Notes: a model not told the origin generated them from the sequence alone. 64,000 nt of DNA from Deltaproteobacteria bacterium (GCA_022601195.1 JAHZIX010000023.1:186001-250000); one strand, 5' to 3'. Shown: positions 1-10,099, counted from the first letter of the stretch. Program-made: numbers and translations.

Positions 1-2
1 TT

Positions 3-914
3 GAGAATAGTGGTGACAACCCCACTCCTAGCTACAATCTGGGCCTTCTGTTGCAGCAGCAAGGCCGTAGCGGCGATGCACTGAAAGCCTTCGAGGCCGT
101 GTTGTCGCAAGACTCAGAAAATGCATGGGCAAAATACCAGATCGGCTCGGTGTACGAGAGCCTGGGAGACAAGTCCCGTGCCGTCAAGGCCTACGCGGAT
201 GCCTTTGTCATCGATCCGGACCTCGCCTCTGCCAATGTCAATCCACAGGTCATCGAGAGCAAGTTGACGGTAGAAGCAATGCTCATGGGCTTCCGGAGAG
301 CTGCGCAGCAACCCTTGGCTCCCAAGTCTTATGACGACCCCCGACGAATCGCCAACCTTTTGATTTCGTCCTCATCGGTAATGAGTCAGAGAGCCGAAAG
401 CGAAGATGAGCTCGGTGCGGAGATGGAAGCAGATGAATCCGCCCTGGAGAATGTCTCCAGCCGTCCAAGTCAGCAGGTTGCGGATGCAGAAGATTCACCT
501 CCCGCTAGTGGTGGCAGTGCCAGCAGCCAAGAAAAAGAAACCCCCCGACAGGTTCTGACCTCAGACACCATCGAACGAGGGGGAAGTCTCGGGCAGGTGA
601 CCTCGAGAGGTGGCTCTAACCGGCGTGGAAGCGCTCGGAGTACGCCGTCTCGAGGTACCTCGACTAGAAGCACCCCGTCCAGGGGGACCTCGAGTCGCTC
701 GAGAGGTAGCTCGCCGAGGGGGAGAAGTACCGGGTCTGCAAACGACGCTGCAGCTCGAGGCTTCCGCACGCCGACCACGGGTTCGAGTAACACCGCAGGT
801 GGCCGTGGCCGGCCTGGTCGAGTCCGATATGTGCCTCCAGGGCGTAGCACGAGCAGCCTGGAGTTGGATTGGAACGTGCCTTCGGCGCCCCTGTCAGTGG
901 TTCCTGCCGGTTGA
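3..914 (+). CDS. TPR-repeat protein with Ser/Gly/Arg-rich tail (5' end outside window)
   Basis: The reading frame is open from the first bases of the window, so the N-terminus is missing. The visible part begins inside tetratricopeptide repeats (motifs such as YNLGLLLQQQGRSGDAL and YQIGSVYESLGDKSRAVKAY). A helical acidic stretch follows, then about 130 residues of low-complexity Ser/Gly/Arg/Thr-rich sequence with basic RG and SR runs. TPRs mediate protein-protein contacts; the basic tail could bind nucleic acid or the cell envelope, but nothing shows which. It converges on tldE with a short gap. The function is unknown. Confidence 0.75.
   Translation, partial: ENSGDNPTPSYNLGLLLQQQGRSGDALKAFEAVLSQDSENAWAKYQIGSVYESLGDKSRAVKAYADAFVIDPDLASANVNPQVIESKLTVEAMLMGFRRAAQQPLAPKSYDDPRRIANLLISSSSVMSQRAESEDELGAEMEADESALENVSSRPSQQVADAEDSPPASGGSASSQEKETPRQVLTSDTIERGGSLGQVTSRGGSNRRGSARSTPSRGTSTRSTPSRGTSSRSRGSSPRGRSTGSANDAAARGFRTPTTGSSNTAGGRGRPGRVRYVPPGRSTSSLELDWNVPSAPLSVVPAG
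636..695 (+). repeat. Two tandem decapeptide-coding units
   Basis: Two adjacent 30-base units each encode RSTPSRGTS followed by T or S. The two copies differ at several synonymous positions, so the peptide is conserved better than the DNA. This sits in the disordered tail of the TPR protein. Confidence 0.7.
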
Positions 915-941
915 GTCGCGCGGCTCCGGCGGGGCAAGAAG

Positions 942-2276
942 TTAGCTGAGAGCGCGCAGCTCCAGACCGCTCACAACGGCGCTGGGGCTGCCGATCATGC
1001 CGCTGAAGGGGAGGAAAGACAGATCTCTTCCAACGGCCTGAATGCCCTGTAGCAGGGCCGAGATGGCGCCGCACAGATGACTACCGCTTACCGGGGCCGA
1101 AGCGCGGCCCTGGCGAACTTCGAAGCCACAAACCGGAAGATAGAAGCGGTTTCCAGGCCAATCAAATACCGCTGCGCCCGTGGTGTCTAGAAGATAGTAA
1201 CCACGAGCCAAGTTTTCCAGCAGCTCGGTTACGGCTACCGCCGGGCTGGGTTTTAGATAGAGGTGGGTCGGGCCCGCTTTCGGGATATCCCTCCAGCTAG
1301 CCCGCCGGCTACAGCCGGCGTATCGCTTCTGTCCGGCGGGTATTTGTTGCCAGGAGAGAAGCGGCTGGCGGAAGGAGCCGCGGTCGACCAAGATCATCTC
1401 TCGAGTAGGAACCCCTTCGCCATCTGCTGGCGCCTCCAGGGCCCCTCCCATCAACCTTCCATTGTCGAGAATCGTCAAAGCCTCGCTACCGAGCCGGCCA
1501 CGGGAGTCCTGGTGGTCTTGGGCGAGGTCTAGGCTTCCTGGGCCAACCCAAAGGGGGAGCAGGGACTCCAGGAGGCGAGCCATGACCGGAGGAGCTAGCA
1601 GGAACTCACCTCTGTCCCGTTGTCGTGGTGTCCCTTTGGTGAGCACCAACAGTCGATCCGCCAAGCGCCTGGCCAAGGCCAGAGGGCTGAAATGACGAGC
1701 TTCTCTTTCGGCAATGTACATGTCCGCCCTGGGGCTCTCCGCTCCCGGCCCCAAGGACTCGAGGTGAAGTGCCGCTAAGCGGCTGCGATACCGGACGCGG
1801 ATGCCTCGACTATTGATGATCTGGGTTTCGCTGGTGCCGTCGTCCAGGGTGCCCTGAAGCAGCTGAGCGCCTGGAATCTCATTCCGTAGAGCTCGTTCGA
1901 TTCCCTCTAGGAGGGATTGAGCCTCTCTCTCTCCCATGAGGGGAGCTTCGAAGTCAGCAGGGGTCTGCCAAGCGGGTGAGGTGATCGGTGAAGGCAACTT
2001 TAGGGGCAGACCATCCGTTCCAGGCCAAGAGCCCTGAGGTGACACTTGGCCGGTCCCTGCACAGAAGAAAGAGCCTCTCGAGTCGGATGCCCGTACTGCC
2101 CAACCTTGCTCCTGGCTATAAACCGCCGTGCGATTCAAGCCACTACGGGAGACCCGACGAGCCCTTCCTAGCTTGGCAAAAACTTCGACTTCCTGGAAGC
2201 GACCATCCTCTATCTTGGTCAAGTTCTCGAGGGTTTCAGAAACCGGAGCGTCGATCTGAGGCTGCGATTTCAGCAC
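942..2276 (-). CDS. tldE: TldE/PmbA-family metalloprotease subunit
   Basis: This belongs to the PmbA/TldE family, the non-metal-binding partner of TldD. In E. coli the TldD/E heterodimer degrades unfolded peptides, matures microcin B17 and is linked to CcdA turnover. Family features are the C-terminal core with a G-x-L-x-GGALEAP-like strand and the closing block near FSGMIGSPSAVVSGLEL. I chose the GTG that overlaps the tldD stop (GTGCTGA), which would couple translation; an ATG at 2324 is possible but lacks a Shine-Dalgarno. It is more divergent than textbook PmbA. The assignment rests on similarity and on pairing with tldD. Confidence 0.85.
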   Translation of the reverse strand: MLKSQPQIDAPVSETLENLTKIEDGRFQEVEVFAKLGRARRVSRSGLNRTAVYSQEQGWAVRASDSRGSFFCAGTGQVSPQGSWPGTDGLPLKLPSPITSPAWQTPADFEAPLMGEREAQSLLEGIERALRNEIPGAQLLQGTLDDGTSETQIINSRGIRVRYRSRLAALHLESLGPGAESPRADMYIAEREARHFSPLALARRLADRLLVLTKGTPRQRDRGEFLLAPPVMARLLESLLPLWVGPGSLDLAQDHQDSRGRLGSEALTILDNGRLMGGALEAPADGEGVPTREMILVDRGSFRQPLLSWQQIPAGQKRYAGCSRRASWRDIPKAGPTHLYLKPSPAVAVTELLENLARGYYLLDTTGAAVFDWPGNRFYLPVCGFEVRQGRASAPVSGSHLCGAISALLQGIQAVGRDLSFLPFSGMIGSPSAVVSGLELRALS

Positions 2277-3601
2277 GGAAGCAACCTTGCTTCCTCGAGG
2301 CGAAGGGAGGGGGTGGTGGCCCATACGGGTAGTTTCTGTCCTCCCTTAGCGCACCAACCAGCACCAGCAACCTGGGGCTGCTGGCCGATGCCTCGGATCA
2401 TCTCCAGCAGGTTGCCGACTCGCCCTTCGAGGCGGCAGGGGCCAACCGTTTCTGCCAGCTCACCGCTACGAATCCGTCGTCCGAAGGGAAAAAAGAGATG
2501 GAACTCGCCGGAAAGAGAGTCGAGTCTCCCGCGCTCCGCCTGGGAGAGGAAAAGGCCATCTCCCCCCGCCAGCAGCTGTTCTTGGTCGAGTGGTCCTCCC
2601 AGGACCTCCAGGTGACTCGACCGGGGGGCTGGAGGCCAATGGCGGTTACTTCTGCGGGCGGCGCCCGGTAGTAATTCTGGAGAGGACTGGCTCCAGACCA
2701 TGTCGGCGAGGGGCTGTTCGACAATCCCGTCTCGTAGCAGCCACCGGCGGCAGACGGCCAAGCCTTCGTCATCGGTGACCCGCTTGATTCCGGCTGGAGC
2801 CGAGCTGGGGTCATCCAGTACATGTAGACCAGGAGCGCCTAGCCGGACTCCCAGGGCGGCGGCTGGAGAGCCTCCCAAGGCGAGGGTGTCCGCTTCCAGC
2901 GCATGGGCCACGGCCTCGTGGAGCAGCACCGCCGCCGCTGCGGGACCGAGCACAGCTAGGCCGGTGACGGGCTCCGGCGGAAGGGCCTGGCGAGCCCGGA
3001 AATAGTCCAGCAAATGGCTGGCAACCGTTTCCACCTCGGCTTCCTCTAAGCTGGGCAGGAGTGTTCCGAAGCGGCCCCAGGGCATTTCTACGGTACAGCT
3101 ATAAAAGTGCTCATATTCGGTTCCGGAGGACCAACGGGTGCCTATGACTTGCAACCAGCGGGAATGGCGAGTCACAGAGATCTTGGCTGGGAAGGCTACA
3201 TGCTTTTCGCGCAATGCTCGGTGAACCTCGGGAGAAAAAGCTGCCAGCTCTGGAGCATCCGGTGACCCGGGCCAGGGGCCAAGAGCCATGCGAGGTTCCG
3301 GGTAGGCAGCGGCGGGAAGGGCACGAGCCACTTGCCTCAAGGCCTCTGAAAAGAGCTTGGGGGTGATGGCATCGCGAGCCGCCAGCCAGCTTTCCCCGGC
3401 CCGAACCAAGCGCACCGCTAGACCTTCTTCACGTCGGGTTTGCACTCCTGGAGGTTTGCCCTCTGCGGGGGAGCGGATCTCCTCGGTTCGTTCCAGGAAG
3501 AGATCTGCCCAGTCGCCAGGTTTCTCGGCAAGTTGGGAAAGGGCGCGGGCTATGGCGGGGGTGTCCAGGGTCTCGAAGGGCACAGCTGCTGATTGTGTCA
3601 T
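2270..3601 (-). CDS. tldD: TldD-family zinc metalloprotease
   Basis: This is the catalytic partner of TldE. The zinc-binding helix HEAVAHALEAD, about residue 225, matches the HExxxH motif of TldD, with Glu and two His as ligands/catalyst. The C-terminal part has the sheet-rich core of this family. The start is placed at the ATG preceding TQSAAVPFETLD. An upstream GTG at 3754 would add about 50 Pro/Ser/Gln-rich residues with no family counterpart, so I reject it. tldE follows with a 7-base overlap, consistent with one operon making the heterodimer. No modified-peptide cluster is adjacent, so the substrate is unknown. Confidence 0.9.
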   Translation of the reverse strand: MTQSAAVPFETLDTPAIARALSQLAEKPGDWADLFLERTEEIRSPAEGKPPGVQTRREEGLAVRLVRAGESWLAARDAITPKLFSEALRQVARALPAAAYPEPRMALGPWPGSPDAPELAAFSPEVHRALREKHVAFPAKISVTRHSRWLQVIGTRWSSGTEYEHFYSCTVEMPWGRFGTLLPSLEEAEVETVASHLLDYFRARQALPPEPVTGLAVLGPAAAAVLLHEAVAHALEADTLALGGSPAAALGVRLGAPGLHVLDDPSSAPAGIKRVTDDEGLAVCRRWLLRDGIVEQPLADMVWSQSSPELLPGAARRSNRHWPPAPRSSHLEVLGGPLDQEQLLAGGDGLFLSQAERGRLDSLSGEFHLFFPFGRRIRSGELAETVGPCRLEGRVGNLLEMIRGIGQQPQVAGAGWCAKGGQKLPVWATTPSLRLEEARLLPC

Positions 3602-3790
3602 AGATGGTTGGCGATGAGCCGCTTTTGCCGTCGGGCAGGGTGCCGACTCAGCAAATCCTGCTGAGCCAGCATGTTGAGTTTCCGGAGAGGGAGGTCGTGG
3701 GCCTCGGGGCTGACTCGTTGAGCAAGACACCTCCTGTGTGAAAGGATCGCTCACCGAATCATATCTTCAGATTGGAGCGTGGATAGAAAA

Positions 3791-5359
3791 ATGACCGAGA
3801 TGGAGATGGTTGCCGAAGATCCGCTTCGAAGGCTCGAAGAAAAACTGGAGGCAGCTCGCCAAGGGGGTGGACTGGAACGCATCGAGCGTCAACATGCTGC
3901 TGGCAAGCTGACCGCGAGAGAGCGTATCGATCTGCTTTTAGATGCCAGCTCCTTCGTTGAGTTAGATGCGCTGGTCACTCATCGCTGCCGTGATTTCGGC
4001 ATGGAGACGAAGTCGATTCCCGGCGATGGCGTGGTGACCGGCTATGGCACCATCGAAGGGCGCCTCGTCTATGTGTTTGCTCAAGACTTCACTGTTTGGG
4101 GAGGATCTCTCTCGGAAACAAACGCTCGGAAGATCTGCAAGATCATGGATCTGGCCCTCGAAAACGGCGCTCCCCTAGTCGGCCTCAACGATTCTGGCGG
4201 CGCCCGTATTCAAGAAGGAGTGGCTTCTCTGGGTGGCTACGCGGATATTTTTCTCAGGAACACTCTCGCCTCTGGGGTGGTGCCCCAAATTAGCGCCATC
4301 ATGGGACCTTGTGCGGGAGGTGCGGTCTATTCTCCGGCGATTACAGACTTCATCTTTATGGTGGAGAATTCCAGCTACATGTTCGTCACCGGCCCCGATG
4401 TGATCAAGACGGTGACCCACGAAGAGGTCACCAAGGAAGATCTCGGAGGTGCCTCGACCCACAGCGCCAAGAGTGGTGTCTGCCACTTCACTTCTCCTAA
4501 CGATGCAGCCTGTCTCTTGGCGGTGCGGGATCTACTTTCCTATCTTCCCAGCAACAATCTAGATGAACCGCCGGCGGGGCAGAGCAGTGATGATCCCAAT
4601 CGCCAAGAAGCGAGCCTCAACGAGCTCATCCCCGAAGATCCGAACAAACCTTACGACATCAAGCGATTGATTTCCGGGGTGGTCGATGACGGCAAATTCC
4701 TAGAGGTACATGCTGGCTATGCGAAGAACATCATCGTTGGTTTTGCCCGCATGGGGAACCAAGCGGTGGGAATTGTTGGCAACCAACCAGCCTACTTGGC
4801 GGGAGTGCTCGACATCGATGCCTCTCTCAAAGGAGCCCGGTTCGTTCGTTTCTGTGATGCGTTCAATATTCCTCTCGTGACTTTCGAGGATGTGCCGGGC
4901 TTCTTGCCCGGAACTCAGCAGGAGTACGGCGGCATCATCAAGCACGGAGCTAAGTTGCTCTATGCCTTTGCCGAGGCCACCGTGCCGAAGATTACGGTCA
5001 TCACTCGCAAGGCCTATGGTGGGGCTTATTGCGTGATGGCTAGCAAACACCTGCGAACCGATGCCAACTTTGCCTACCCCACGGCTGAGATTGCCGTTAT
5101 GGGCCCAGAGGGCGCCGTGAATGTGTTGTACAAGAGGGAGCTGGAGAAGGCCGGTGAGGATCGCACCGAATTGAGAGCGGACCTGGTTACCAAATACCGC
5201 CAGAAGTTTTCCAACCCGTACATCGCTGCTGAAAGAGGATTTGTAGACGAGATCATCGAGCCCAGGCAGACGCGTCCGAAGGTGATCCGGGCTCTGCGAC
5301 AGTTGGCGGGCAAACGTTCGAGCGTTCCCTCCAAGAAACACGGAAACATACCCCTGTGA
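3791..5359 (+). CDS. Acyl-CoA carboxylase carboxyltransferase (beta) subunit, propionyl-CoA type
   Basis: About 520 residues with the N- and C-terminal carboxyltransferase (crotonase-fold) halves of propionyl-CoA carboxylase beta / methylmalonyl-CoA decarboxylase alpha. The first oxyanion loop reads [16 protein letters not shown] and the C-terminal one [13 protein letters not shown]. It would transfer CO2 from carboxybiotin to propionyl-CoA or a related acyl-CoA. A GGAG stretch lies 13 bases before this ATG; a GTG at 3779 is an alternative start. No biotin carboxylase, biotin carrier or methylmalonyl-CoA mutase gene is adjacent, so its partners are encoded elsewhere. The exact acyl substrate cannot be read from the sequence. 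Confidence 0.92.
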   Translation: MTEMEMVAEDPLRRLEEKLEAARQGGGLERIERQHAAGKLTARERIDLLLDASSFVELDALVTHRCRDFGMETKSIPGDGVVTGYGTIEGRLVYVFAQDFTVWGGSLSETNARKICKIMDLALENGAPLVGLNDSGGARIQEGVASLGGYADIFLRNTLASGVVPQISAIMGPCAGGAVYSPAITDFIFMVENSSYMFVTGPDVIKTVTHEEVTKEDLGGASTHSAKSGVCHFTSPNDAACLLAVRDLLSYLPSNNLDEPPAGQSSDDPNRQEASLNELIPEDPNKPYDIKRLISGVVDDGKFLEVHAGYAKNIIVGFARMGNQAVGIVGNQPAYLAGVLDIDASLKGARFVRFCDAFNIPLVTFEDVPGFLPGTQQEYGGIIKHGAKLLYAFAEATVPKITVITRKAYGGAYCVMASKHLRTDANFAYPTAEIAVMGPEGAVNVLYKRELEKAGEDRTELRADLVTKYRQKFSNPYIAAERGFVDEIIEPRQTRPKVIRALRQLAGKRSSVPSKKHGNIPL

Positions 5360-5493
5360 CGAACAGCTCTTCTCGATGTCGGTTCTTGACACAAGGCCAG
5401 TGCTGGGACAAGCTCTCACGGATTTTGAACTGGAGATGACCGCATCCCGGACAGAATCGCAGTCACCCGGACTGGAATCCCATAGGAGAAAAA

Positions 5494-5715
5494 ATGAGAG
5501 AAAAAGATAGGTCCCTGCGTCGGCGTAGGCAAAGGCGGAACAAGCGTCTGAAGAAGCGCCACCAGAAGATGTTGGCTCAGGCCACGAGCAATGCTGCCAA
5601 GGCGAAGAGGGCGGCATCCAAGGCTCCCGCTAAGAAGGCTGCTGCCAAGAAGACTGCTGCCAAAAAGGCCGCTCCAGCTGCCGCCAAGGCCGCTGCAACC
5701 GCTGAAGAAGAGTAG
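5494..5715 (+). CDS. Small histone H1-like Lys/Ala-rich basic protein
   Basis: Seventy-three residues in two parts. The N-terminal third is dense in Arg/Lys (RRRRQRRNKRLKKRHQK). The C-terminal part is a run of KKAAAKK-like repeats ending in Glu. This composition matches bacterial histone H1-like / AlgP-type DNA- or RNA-binding proteins, but there is no diagnostic domain. A strong AGGAG lies 7 bases before the ATG. rpiB begins 13 bases after its stop, so the two are probably cotranscribed. Binding to nucleic acid is inference from charge. Confidence 0.7.
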   Translation: MREKDRSLRRRRQRRNKRLKKRHQKMLAQATSNAAKAKRAASKAPAKKAAAKKTAAKKAAPAAAKAAATAEEE

Positions 5716-5728
5716 GTTGGAGAGGGTT

Positions 5729-6178
5729 GTGAGAATTGCCCTGGGGGCGGATCACGCAGGTTACTCTCTCAAGGAACATGTACGCACCTACCTGGAGGGC
5801 CTGGGTCACGAGGTAGAGGATGTGGGCACTCACTCCGATCAGAGTGTTGACTACCCGGACTTTGCGGCGCTAGTTGGTGAGCGAGTGGCTGAAGGCCAAG
5901 CTCAGCGAGGAGTGCTGGTCTGTGGAGCGGGTATTGGGATGGCGATCGCCGCCAACAAGGTGGCCGGCGTAAGAGCTGCGAACTGTTTTGATCCGTTCAC
6001 GACACATCTCGCGCGAGCTCACAACGACGCCAATGTCTTAGCCTTGGCTGGGCGTATCCTTGCGCCAGCCTTCGCTGAGTCGATCTTGCAGGAATTCTTG
6101 GAAACACCCTTCGAAGGCAACCGACATGCGAATCGTGTCAACAAGATCAAAAATCTAGAGGGAGCTTCTTCTCCCTAA
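5729..6178 (+). CDS. rpiB: Ribose-5-phosphate isomerase B
   Basis: RpiB/LacAB-family enzyme of 149 residues, interconverting ribose 5-phosphate and ribulose 5-phosphate in the non-oxidative pentose phosphate pathway. It begins with the typical strand IALGADHAGYSLK and carries the catalytic-Cys loop VLVCGAGIGMAIAANK and the phosphate-binding RAHNDANVLALAGR segment. The start is a GTG with GGAGAGG just upstream; the open frame continues upstream only through the preceding gene in another phase. Ribose 5-phosphate feeds the purine genes at the right end of the window. Confidence 0.95.
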   Translation: MRIALGADHAGYSLKEHVRTYLEGLGHEVEDVGTHSDQSVDYPDFAALVGERVAEGQAQRGVLVCGAGIGMAIAANKVAGVRAANCFDPFTTHLARAHNDANVLALAGRILAPAFAESILQEFLETPFEGNRHANRVNKIKNLEGASSP

Positions 6179-6242
6179 TACCCTTCGATATTCAACTTTT
6201 CCAACTCCGCAGCTTTCGCCGCGGGTGTGAGGAGAGCTGCCC

Positions 6243-7496
6243 ATGTGGGATATGCAGAGGCTTCGTGCCGCCGACCCGGAGATCTTCGAAGCGATCGATG
6301 CTGAGAGACTCCGGCAGAACCGTGGTTTAGAGCTTATCGCTTCGGAAAACTTCGCAAGTCCAGAGGTCATGGCGGCAACCGGCTCGGTGATGACCAATAA
6401 GTATGCGGAAGGCTATCCCGGGCGGCGCTACTACGGAGGCTGCGAGTTCGTCGATCAAGCTGAGCGCTTGGCAATTCGCCGAGCCAAAAAGCTGTTCGGA
6501 AGTGAGCACGCAAACGTCCAGCCCCACAGTGGGACGAGCGCCAACATGGCTGTCTATTTCGCCATGCTCAAGCCCGGGGACACTCTGATGGGGATGGACC
6601 TCAGCCATGGTGGACATCTCACTCACGGCCATCATCTGAGCTACTCTGGCCGGGATTTCAAGGTCGTCCACTATGGAGTCGACCCGAAGACGGAGCGAAT
6701 CGACTATGAAGACGTCGAGCGGCTCGCTCTCGAGCATCGGCCTGCTTTGATCGTTTGTGGTGCCAGTGCCTACAGCAGGATTATCGATTTCCAGCGGTTT
6801 CGTGCCATTGCGGACGCAGCCGGATCTCTGCTCATGGCGGATATGGCTCACATCGCTGGACTGGTAGCAACCGGTGCTCATCCATCTCCAGTGCCCCATT
6901 GCCACTTCGTCACTACGACCACCCACAAGACCTTTCGAGGGCCGCGGGGAGGTCTGATCCTTTGCGAGAAGAGATTTCGCAAGGAAATCAACCGCGCCGT
7001 GTTTCCGGGGCTTCAGGGTGGCCCTCTGATGCATGCGGTTGCCGCGAAGGCGGTTGCCTTGAAGTTGGCTGAGACGCCAGAGTTTGCAGACTACCAACGC
7101 GCCACGATCGCAAATGCCCAACGGCTAGCCTCTCGACTCACGCAGCGGGGGCATCGCATCGTTTCCGGGGGAACCGACAATCACGTGTTCCTGGTCGATG
7201 TAGCGGCTTCGGGGACGACAGGCAAGGTCGTCGAGGAAGCGCTCGAGCGGGCAGAAATCACTGTCAATAAGAACACGATTCCCTTTGATGCCAACCCACC
7301 CCTCATCGCTTCCGGTATCCGCATAGGGACTCCCGCTGTGACGACGAGAAAGATGGGGTTGGTCGAAATGGACCTGATCGGCGACTTGATCAGCGATGTT
7401 CTCGAGAGTCCGGAAGACGAAGCCAATTTAGCGTCCGTGAGGGCGCGAGTCATCGGATTGACAGATCGCTTTCCTCTATATGGGGAGCCGAGCTAA
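6243..7496 (+). CDS. glyA: Serine hydroxymethyltransferase
   Basis: A 417-residue PLP enzyme converting serine plus tetrahydrofolate to glycine and 5,10-methylene-THF. Seen: the N-terminal [15 protein letters not shown] block, the [15 protein letters not shown] substrate loop and the PLP-lysine motif [14 protein letters not shown] near residue 230. Length is normal for the family. GAGGAGAG lies 7-8 bases before the ATG. It supplies glycine and one-carbon units used by the purine pathway encoded further right; the converging neighbour folC makes the polyglutamylated folate cofactor. Confidence 0.97.
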   Translation: MWDMQRLRAADPEIFEAIDAERLRQNRGLELIASENFASPEVMAATGSVMTNKYAEGYPGRRYYGGCEFVDQAERLAIRRAKKLFGSEHANVQPHSGTSANMAVYFAMLKPGDTLMGMDLSHGGHLTHGHHLSYSGRDFKVVHYGVDPKTERIDYEDVERLALEHRPALIVCGASAYSRIIDFQRFRAIADAAGSLLMADMAHIAGLVATGAHPSPVPHCHFVTTTTHKTFRGPRGGLILCEKRFRKEINRAVFPGLQGGPLMHAVAAKAVALKLAETPEFADYQRATIANAQRLASRLTQRGHRIVSGGTDNHVFLVDVAASGTTGKVVEEALERAEITVNKNTIPFDANPPLIASGIRIGTPAVTTRKMGLVEMDLIGDLISDVLESPEDEANLASVRARVIGLTDRFPLYGEPS

Positions 7497-7572
7497 GGGC
7501 TAGTGATTTCGGGGCCTTTAGGAGAAGGCAGAGAGAGTTCGGGCTGGCCCTAGGGGCTCCTTTCGCGTCCTG

Positions 7573-8931
7573 TCAAGGCTCCGCACCGAGGCGGATCGAG
7601 GTAGGAGCTGGGGGCATTCCGAAACGACGGCGGAGGCTCTTGCGCGCGGGCCCGACCAAGAAGATAGAACCGCAGATCACCAGGGTGCTCGTGGGGGCCG
7701 AGAGCGCTATCTCGAGGGCAGCCTCTAGGTTTGGCTCCAGGCTCGTGTTCGCCTCGGCAAGGGGAGCGAGCTCCAGAATGGCCCGGGGTGGAAGCGCTCG
7801 ATCGCTGGTCGCCATGGTGAGAATGACTCTCTGGGCAAGGGGTAGCAAAGGTCCCAGAATTCCTGGGACATCCTTGTCGTCTACGACCCCGAATACCAGA
7901 GTGAGCTCTCCGTCGATATTCCCTAGAAAGTCCGCAAGGTTCTGTGCTCCATCGGGGTTGTGAGCGGCATCGAGTAGGACTTGCTGTCCATTCGGTAGCG
8001 AGACAGCTTCGAGGCGGCCAGGCCACCGACAAGCGGCGACACCCCGCTCGATGGTTTGGGAGTCGAAACTTCCCCAACCCTGGGTCTCGAGTACCTCTGC
8101 TGCCCGCACGGCCAGAGCCAGATTGTGTCGTTGATGGTGACCTTTCAAGGACAGCTCGAGGTCGTAGGCGTTGAGTGGCGTGGTCACCAGTAGGTGCTGC
8201 CCTTGGGCCTGGCCCTCGTCTGCCAGAAGGAGCTGCTGCAAGCCCTTCTCGATAACGGTAGTGGTGCTATGAGTCAGCTCGAGGGGTGTCTGTGTTTCTT
8301 TCGCACTTGCGACCAGCTGGGCTTGAGCTTCTGTCGCCTCGGTCCAAGCAAGGGCCGGCCTGCCAGTGCGAAAAATGCCGGCTTTTTCTCTCGCGATGGC
8401 ACTCAGAGTCGTGCCGAGATGTTGTTGGTGGTCCAGAGAAATCTCGGTGATCAAAGACAAGATTGGGTGGCAGGCGTTGGTAGCGTCCAATCTTCCTCCA
8501 AGGCCGACCTCGAGAATAGCGAGGTCGGCCTTGGACTCAGCAAAGAAGAGCCAGGCCGCGACAGTGAGAGCTTCGAAGTAGGTAGGAGGGGGAAAACCGG
8601 CTTGGTGGCTCGCATCGAGAATTCTCTCCAGTAGAGCTCGGAGAGGTTTTTCTTCTATGGATAAGCCGTCTAGGCGAATTCGCTCTTCGACCTCTTCCAG
8701 GTGAGGGGAGGTGTAGAGACCCGTGCGATAACCGCTAGCGGTTGCCATAGAGGCAAGAAGAGCCGCCGTTGATCCCTTGCCATTGGTTCCAGCAATGAGG
8801 ACCGCAGGGGTGGCCAGGTGAGGGTTCCCTAGTCGGTCGAGTAGCTTGCGAGTCGAGTCTAATCCCAGCCGAATGCCAAATAGGGTCAGCTGCGATAGAA
8901 GCTCGTCACATCCTTTGGCGCTCTCAGGCAT
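7573..8931 (-). CDS. folC: Folylpolyglutamate synthase / dihydrofolate synthase
   Basis: Mur-ligase-like ATP-dependent enzyme that adds glutamate to dihydropteroate and to reduced folates. The P-loop AGTNGKGST is near residue 50, followed by the YTSPHLEEVEERIRL block and the ISLDHQQHLGTTL and REKAGIFR segments that bind Mg-ATP and carry the carbamylated-lysine region. The C-terminal ligand domain has LDAAHNPDGA. Length (452) is normal. It follows accD on the same strand, the same order as in E. coli. Confidence 0.95.
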   Translation of the reverse strand: MPESAKGCDELLSQLTLFGIRLGLDSTRKLLDRLGNPHLATPAVLIAGTNGKGSTAALLASMATASGYRTGLYTSPHLEEVEERIRLDGLSIEEKPLRALLERILDASHQAGFPPPTYFEALTVAAWLFFAESKADLAILEVGLGGRLDATNACHPILSLITEISLDHQQHLGTTLSAIAREKAGIFRTGRPALAWTEATEAQAQLVASAKETQTPLELTHSTTTVIEKGLQQLLLADEGQAQGQHLLVTTPLNAYDLELSLKGHHQRHNLALAVRAAEVLETQGWGSFDSQTIERGVAACRWPGRLEAVSLPNGQQVLLDAAHNPDGAQNLADFLGNIDGELTLVFGVVDDKDVPGILGPLLPLAQRVILTMATSDRALPPRAILELAPLAEANTSLEPNLEAALEIALSAPTSTLVICGSIFLVGPARKSLRRRFGMPPAPTSIRLGAEP

Positions 8932-9026
8932 GGGGCTGAAAGGAGTGGGGGTCAGCCATGCATTTCATGCAAAGGTGGGAAATTCCTGCCTGCTCCCATT
9001 AGCCGGGTCTAGGCTGGCCTAGACCG

Positions 9027-9872
9027 CTAGGAAAAGTGGCGGAGGCAGCGAGCGACGGTTTTTTTCAGCTCGTTACGGGGGACGACAAGGTCAAGAAAGC
9101 CATGATCAAGGAGAAACTCGCTGCGTTGAAATCCCTCTGGAAGGTTCTGGCGAATCGTCTGCTCGATCACCCGAGGGCCCGCAAAACCGATGAGGGCGCC
9201 GGGTTCGGCAATGTTGAGGTCTCCTAGCATGGCAAAAGAGGCCGTTACTCCACCCGTAGTGGGGTCCGTCAGAATCGAAACGTAGGGCAAGCCCGCTGTG
9301 CGAAGTTGAGCTAAGGCGGAAGAGATCTTTGCCATCTGCATGAGGGAGAGAACTCCCTCTTGCATGCGAGCTCCTCCCGAGGCGCTTACGACGACCAAAG
9401 GACATTTTTGTGCAATAGCTTCTTCGCCGGCAAGAGTGATCTTCTCTCCCACCACGGACCCCATGGATCCGCCCATGAACCGGTAGTCCATGACCGCCAA
9501 AATGACCGACTGGCCTTCTATGGACCCTTCTACGATCACAACGGCGTCCAAAACCCCTACTGCCTCTTGGTAGGTCTGCAGGCGGTCTCTGTAGCGCTTC
9601 GTGTCAGAGAATTGTAGAGGATCTCCGGGCCGAACATCGGCAAATAGCACTCGAGGATCTTCCTCGTCCAACAGCAAGCGAATTCGGGCCGGGGCGTCAA
9701 TGCGAAAGTGGTAACTGCACTTTGGGCAGACGTCACCGTTGGCCTCTACCTCTCTGGAATAGACCACTTCCCGGCACTGAGGGCATTTCGTCCATAACCC
9801 TTCCGGAACTTTGCTCCGGGGGCGATCGTGGCGAATGGCTTTGGGCTTTTTGGCTTTTTTGAACCAGGGCAT
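9027..9872 (-). CDS. accD: Acetyl-CoA carboxylase carboxyltransferase subunit beta
   Basis: First committed step of fatty-acid synthesis: forms malonyl-CoA with AccA, AccB and AccC. The N-terminal four-Cys zinc ribbon is complete (C30, C33, C49, C52), followed by the carboxyltransferase core with ASGGARMQEG and the TDPTTGGVTASFA oxyanion region. Length 281 is typical. An AT-rich TATATT lies only a few bases before the ATG and no Shine-Dalgarno is evident. accA is not in the window. folC follows about 95 bases downstream. Confidence 0.96.
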   Translation of the reverse strand: MPWFKKAKKPKAIRHDRPRSKVPEGLWTKCPQCREVVYSREVEANGDVCPKCSYHFRIDAPARIRLLLDEEDPRVLFADVRPGDPLQFSDTKRYRDRLQTYQEAVGVLDAVVIVEGSIEGQSVILAVMDYRFMGGSMGSVVGEKITLAGEEAIAQKCPLVVVSASGGARMQEGVLSLMQMAKISSALAQLRTAGLPYVSILTDPTTGGVTASFAMLGDLNIAEPGALIGFAGPRVIEQTIRQNLPEGFQRSEFLLDHGFLDLVVPRNELKKTVARCLRHFS

Positions 9873-10099
9873 AAAATATAGATAGTTGGGCTAGTCGCTG
9901 ATGTGCTTCGGCGAAGAGCTAAAGATAGGCTCCAAAAGCCGCGCCAAAGAGGACTTCCGGACAACAGCGGGACCCCGAAGTGCTTGGTAGTAGTTCAGGC
10001 AACAAGGTATTAGGATCCTGTCGATTGACACCCTTAAATTGACGCTCCGCTTAAGCTCACATTCCGCTGTGACGAACGCGCACCTCAAAGAGACCGCGG

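Noticed and set aside
5386..5414. Perfect TTGACA before the histone-like gene
   Set aside because: The hexamer 17 bases on is CAAGCT, a poor -10; I could not support a promoter.
7497..7572. Possible terminator between converging glyA and folC
   Set aside because: GGGGCC/GGCCCT arms are short with a loop above 30 bases and no T run.
10025..10060. Perfect TTGACA on the plus strand
   Set aside because: No acceptable -10 box follows at 16-18 bases and no plus-strand gene starts downstream.
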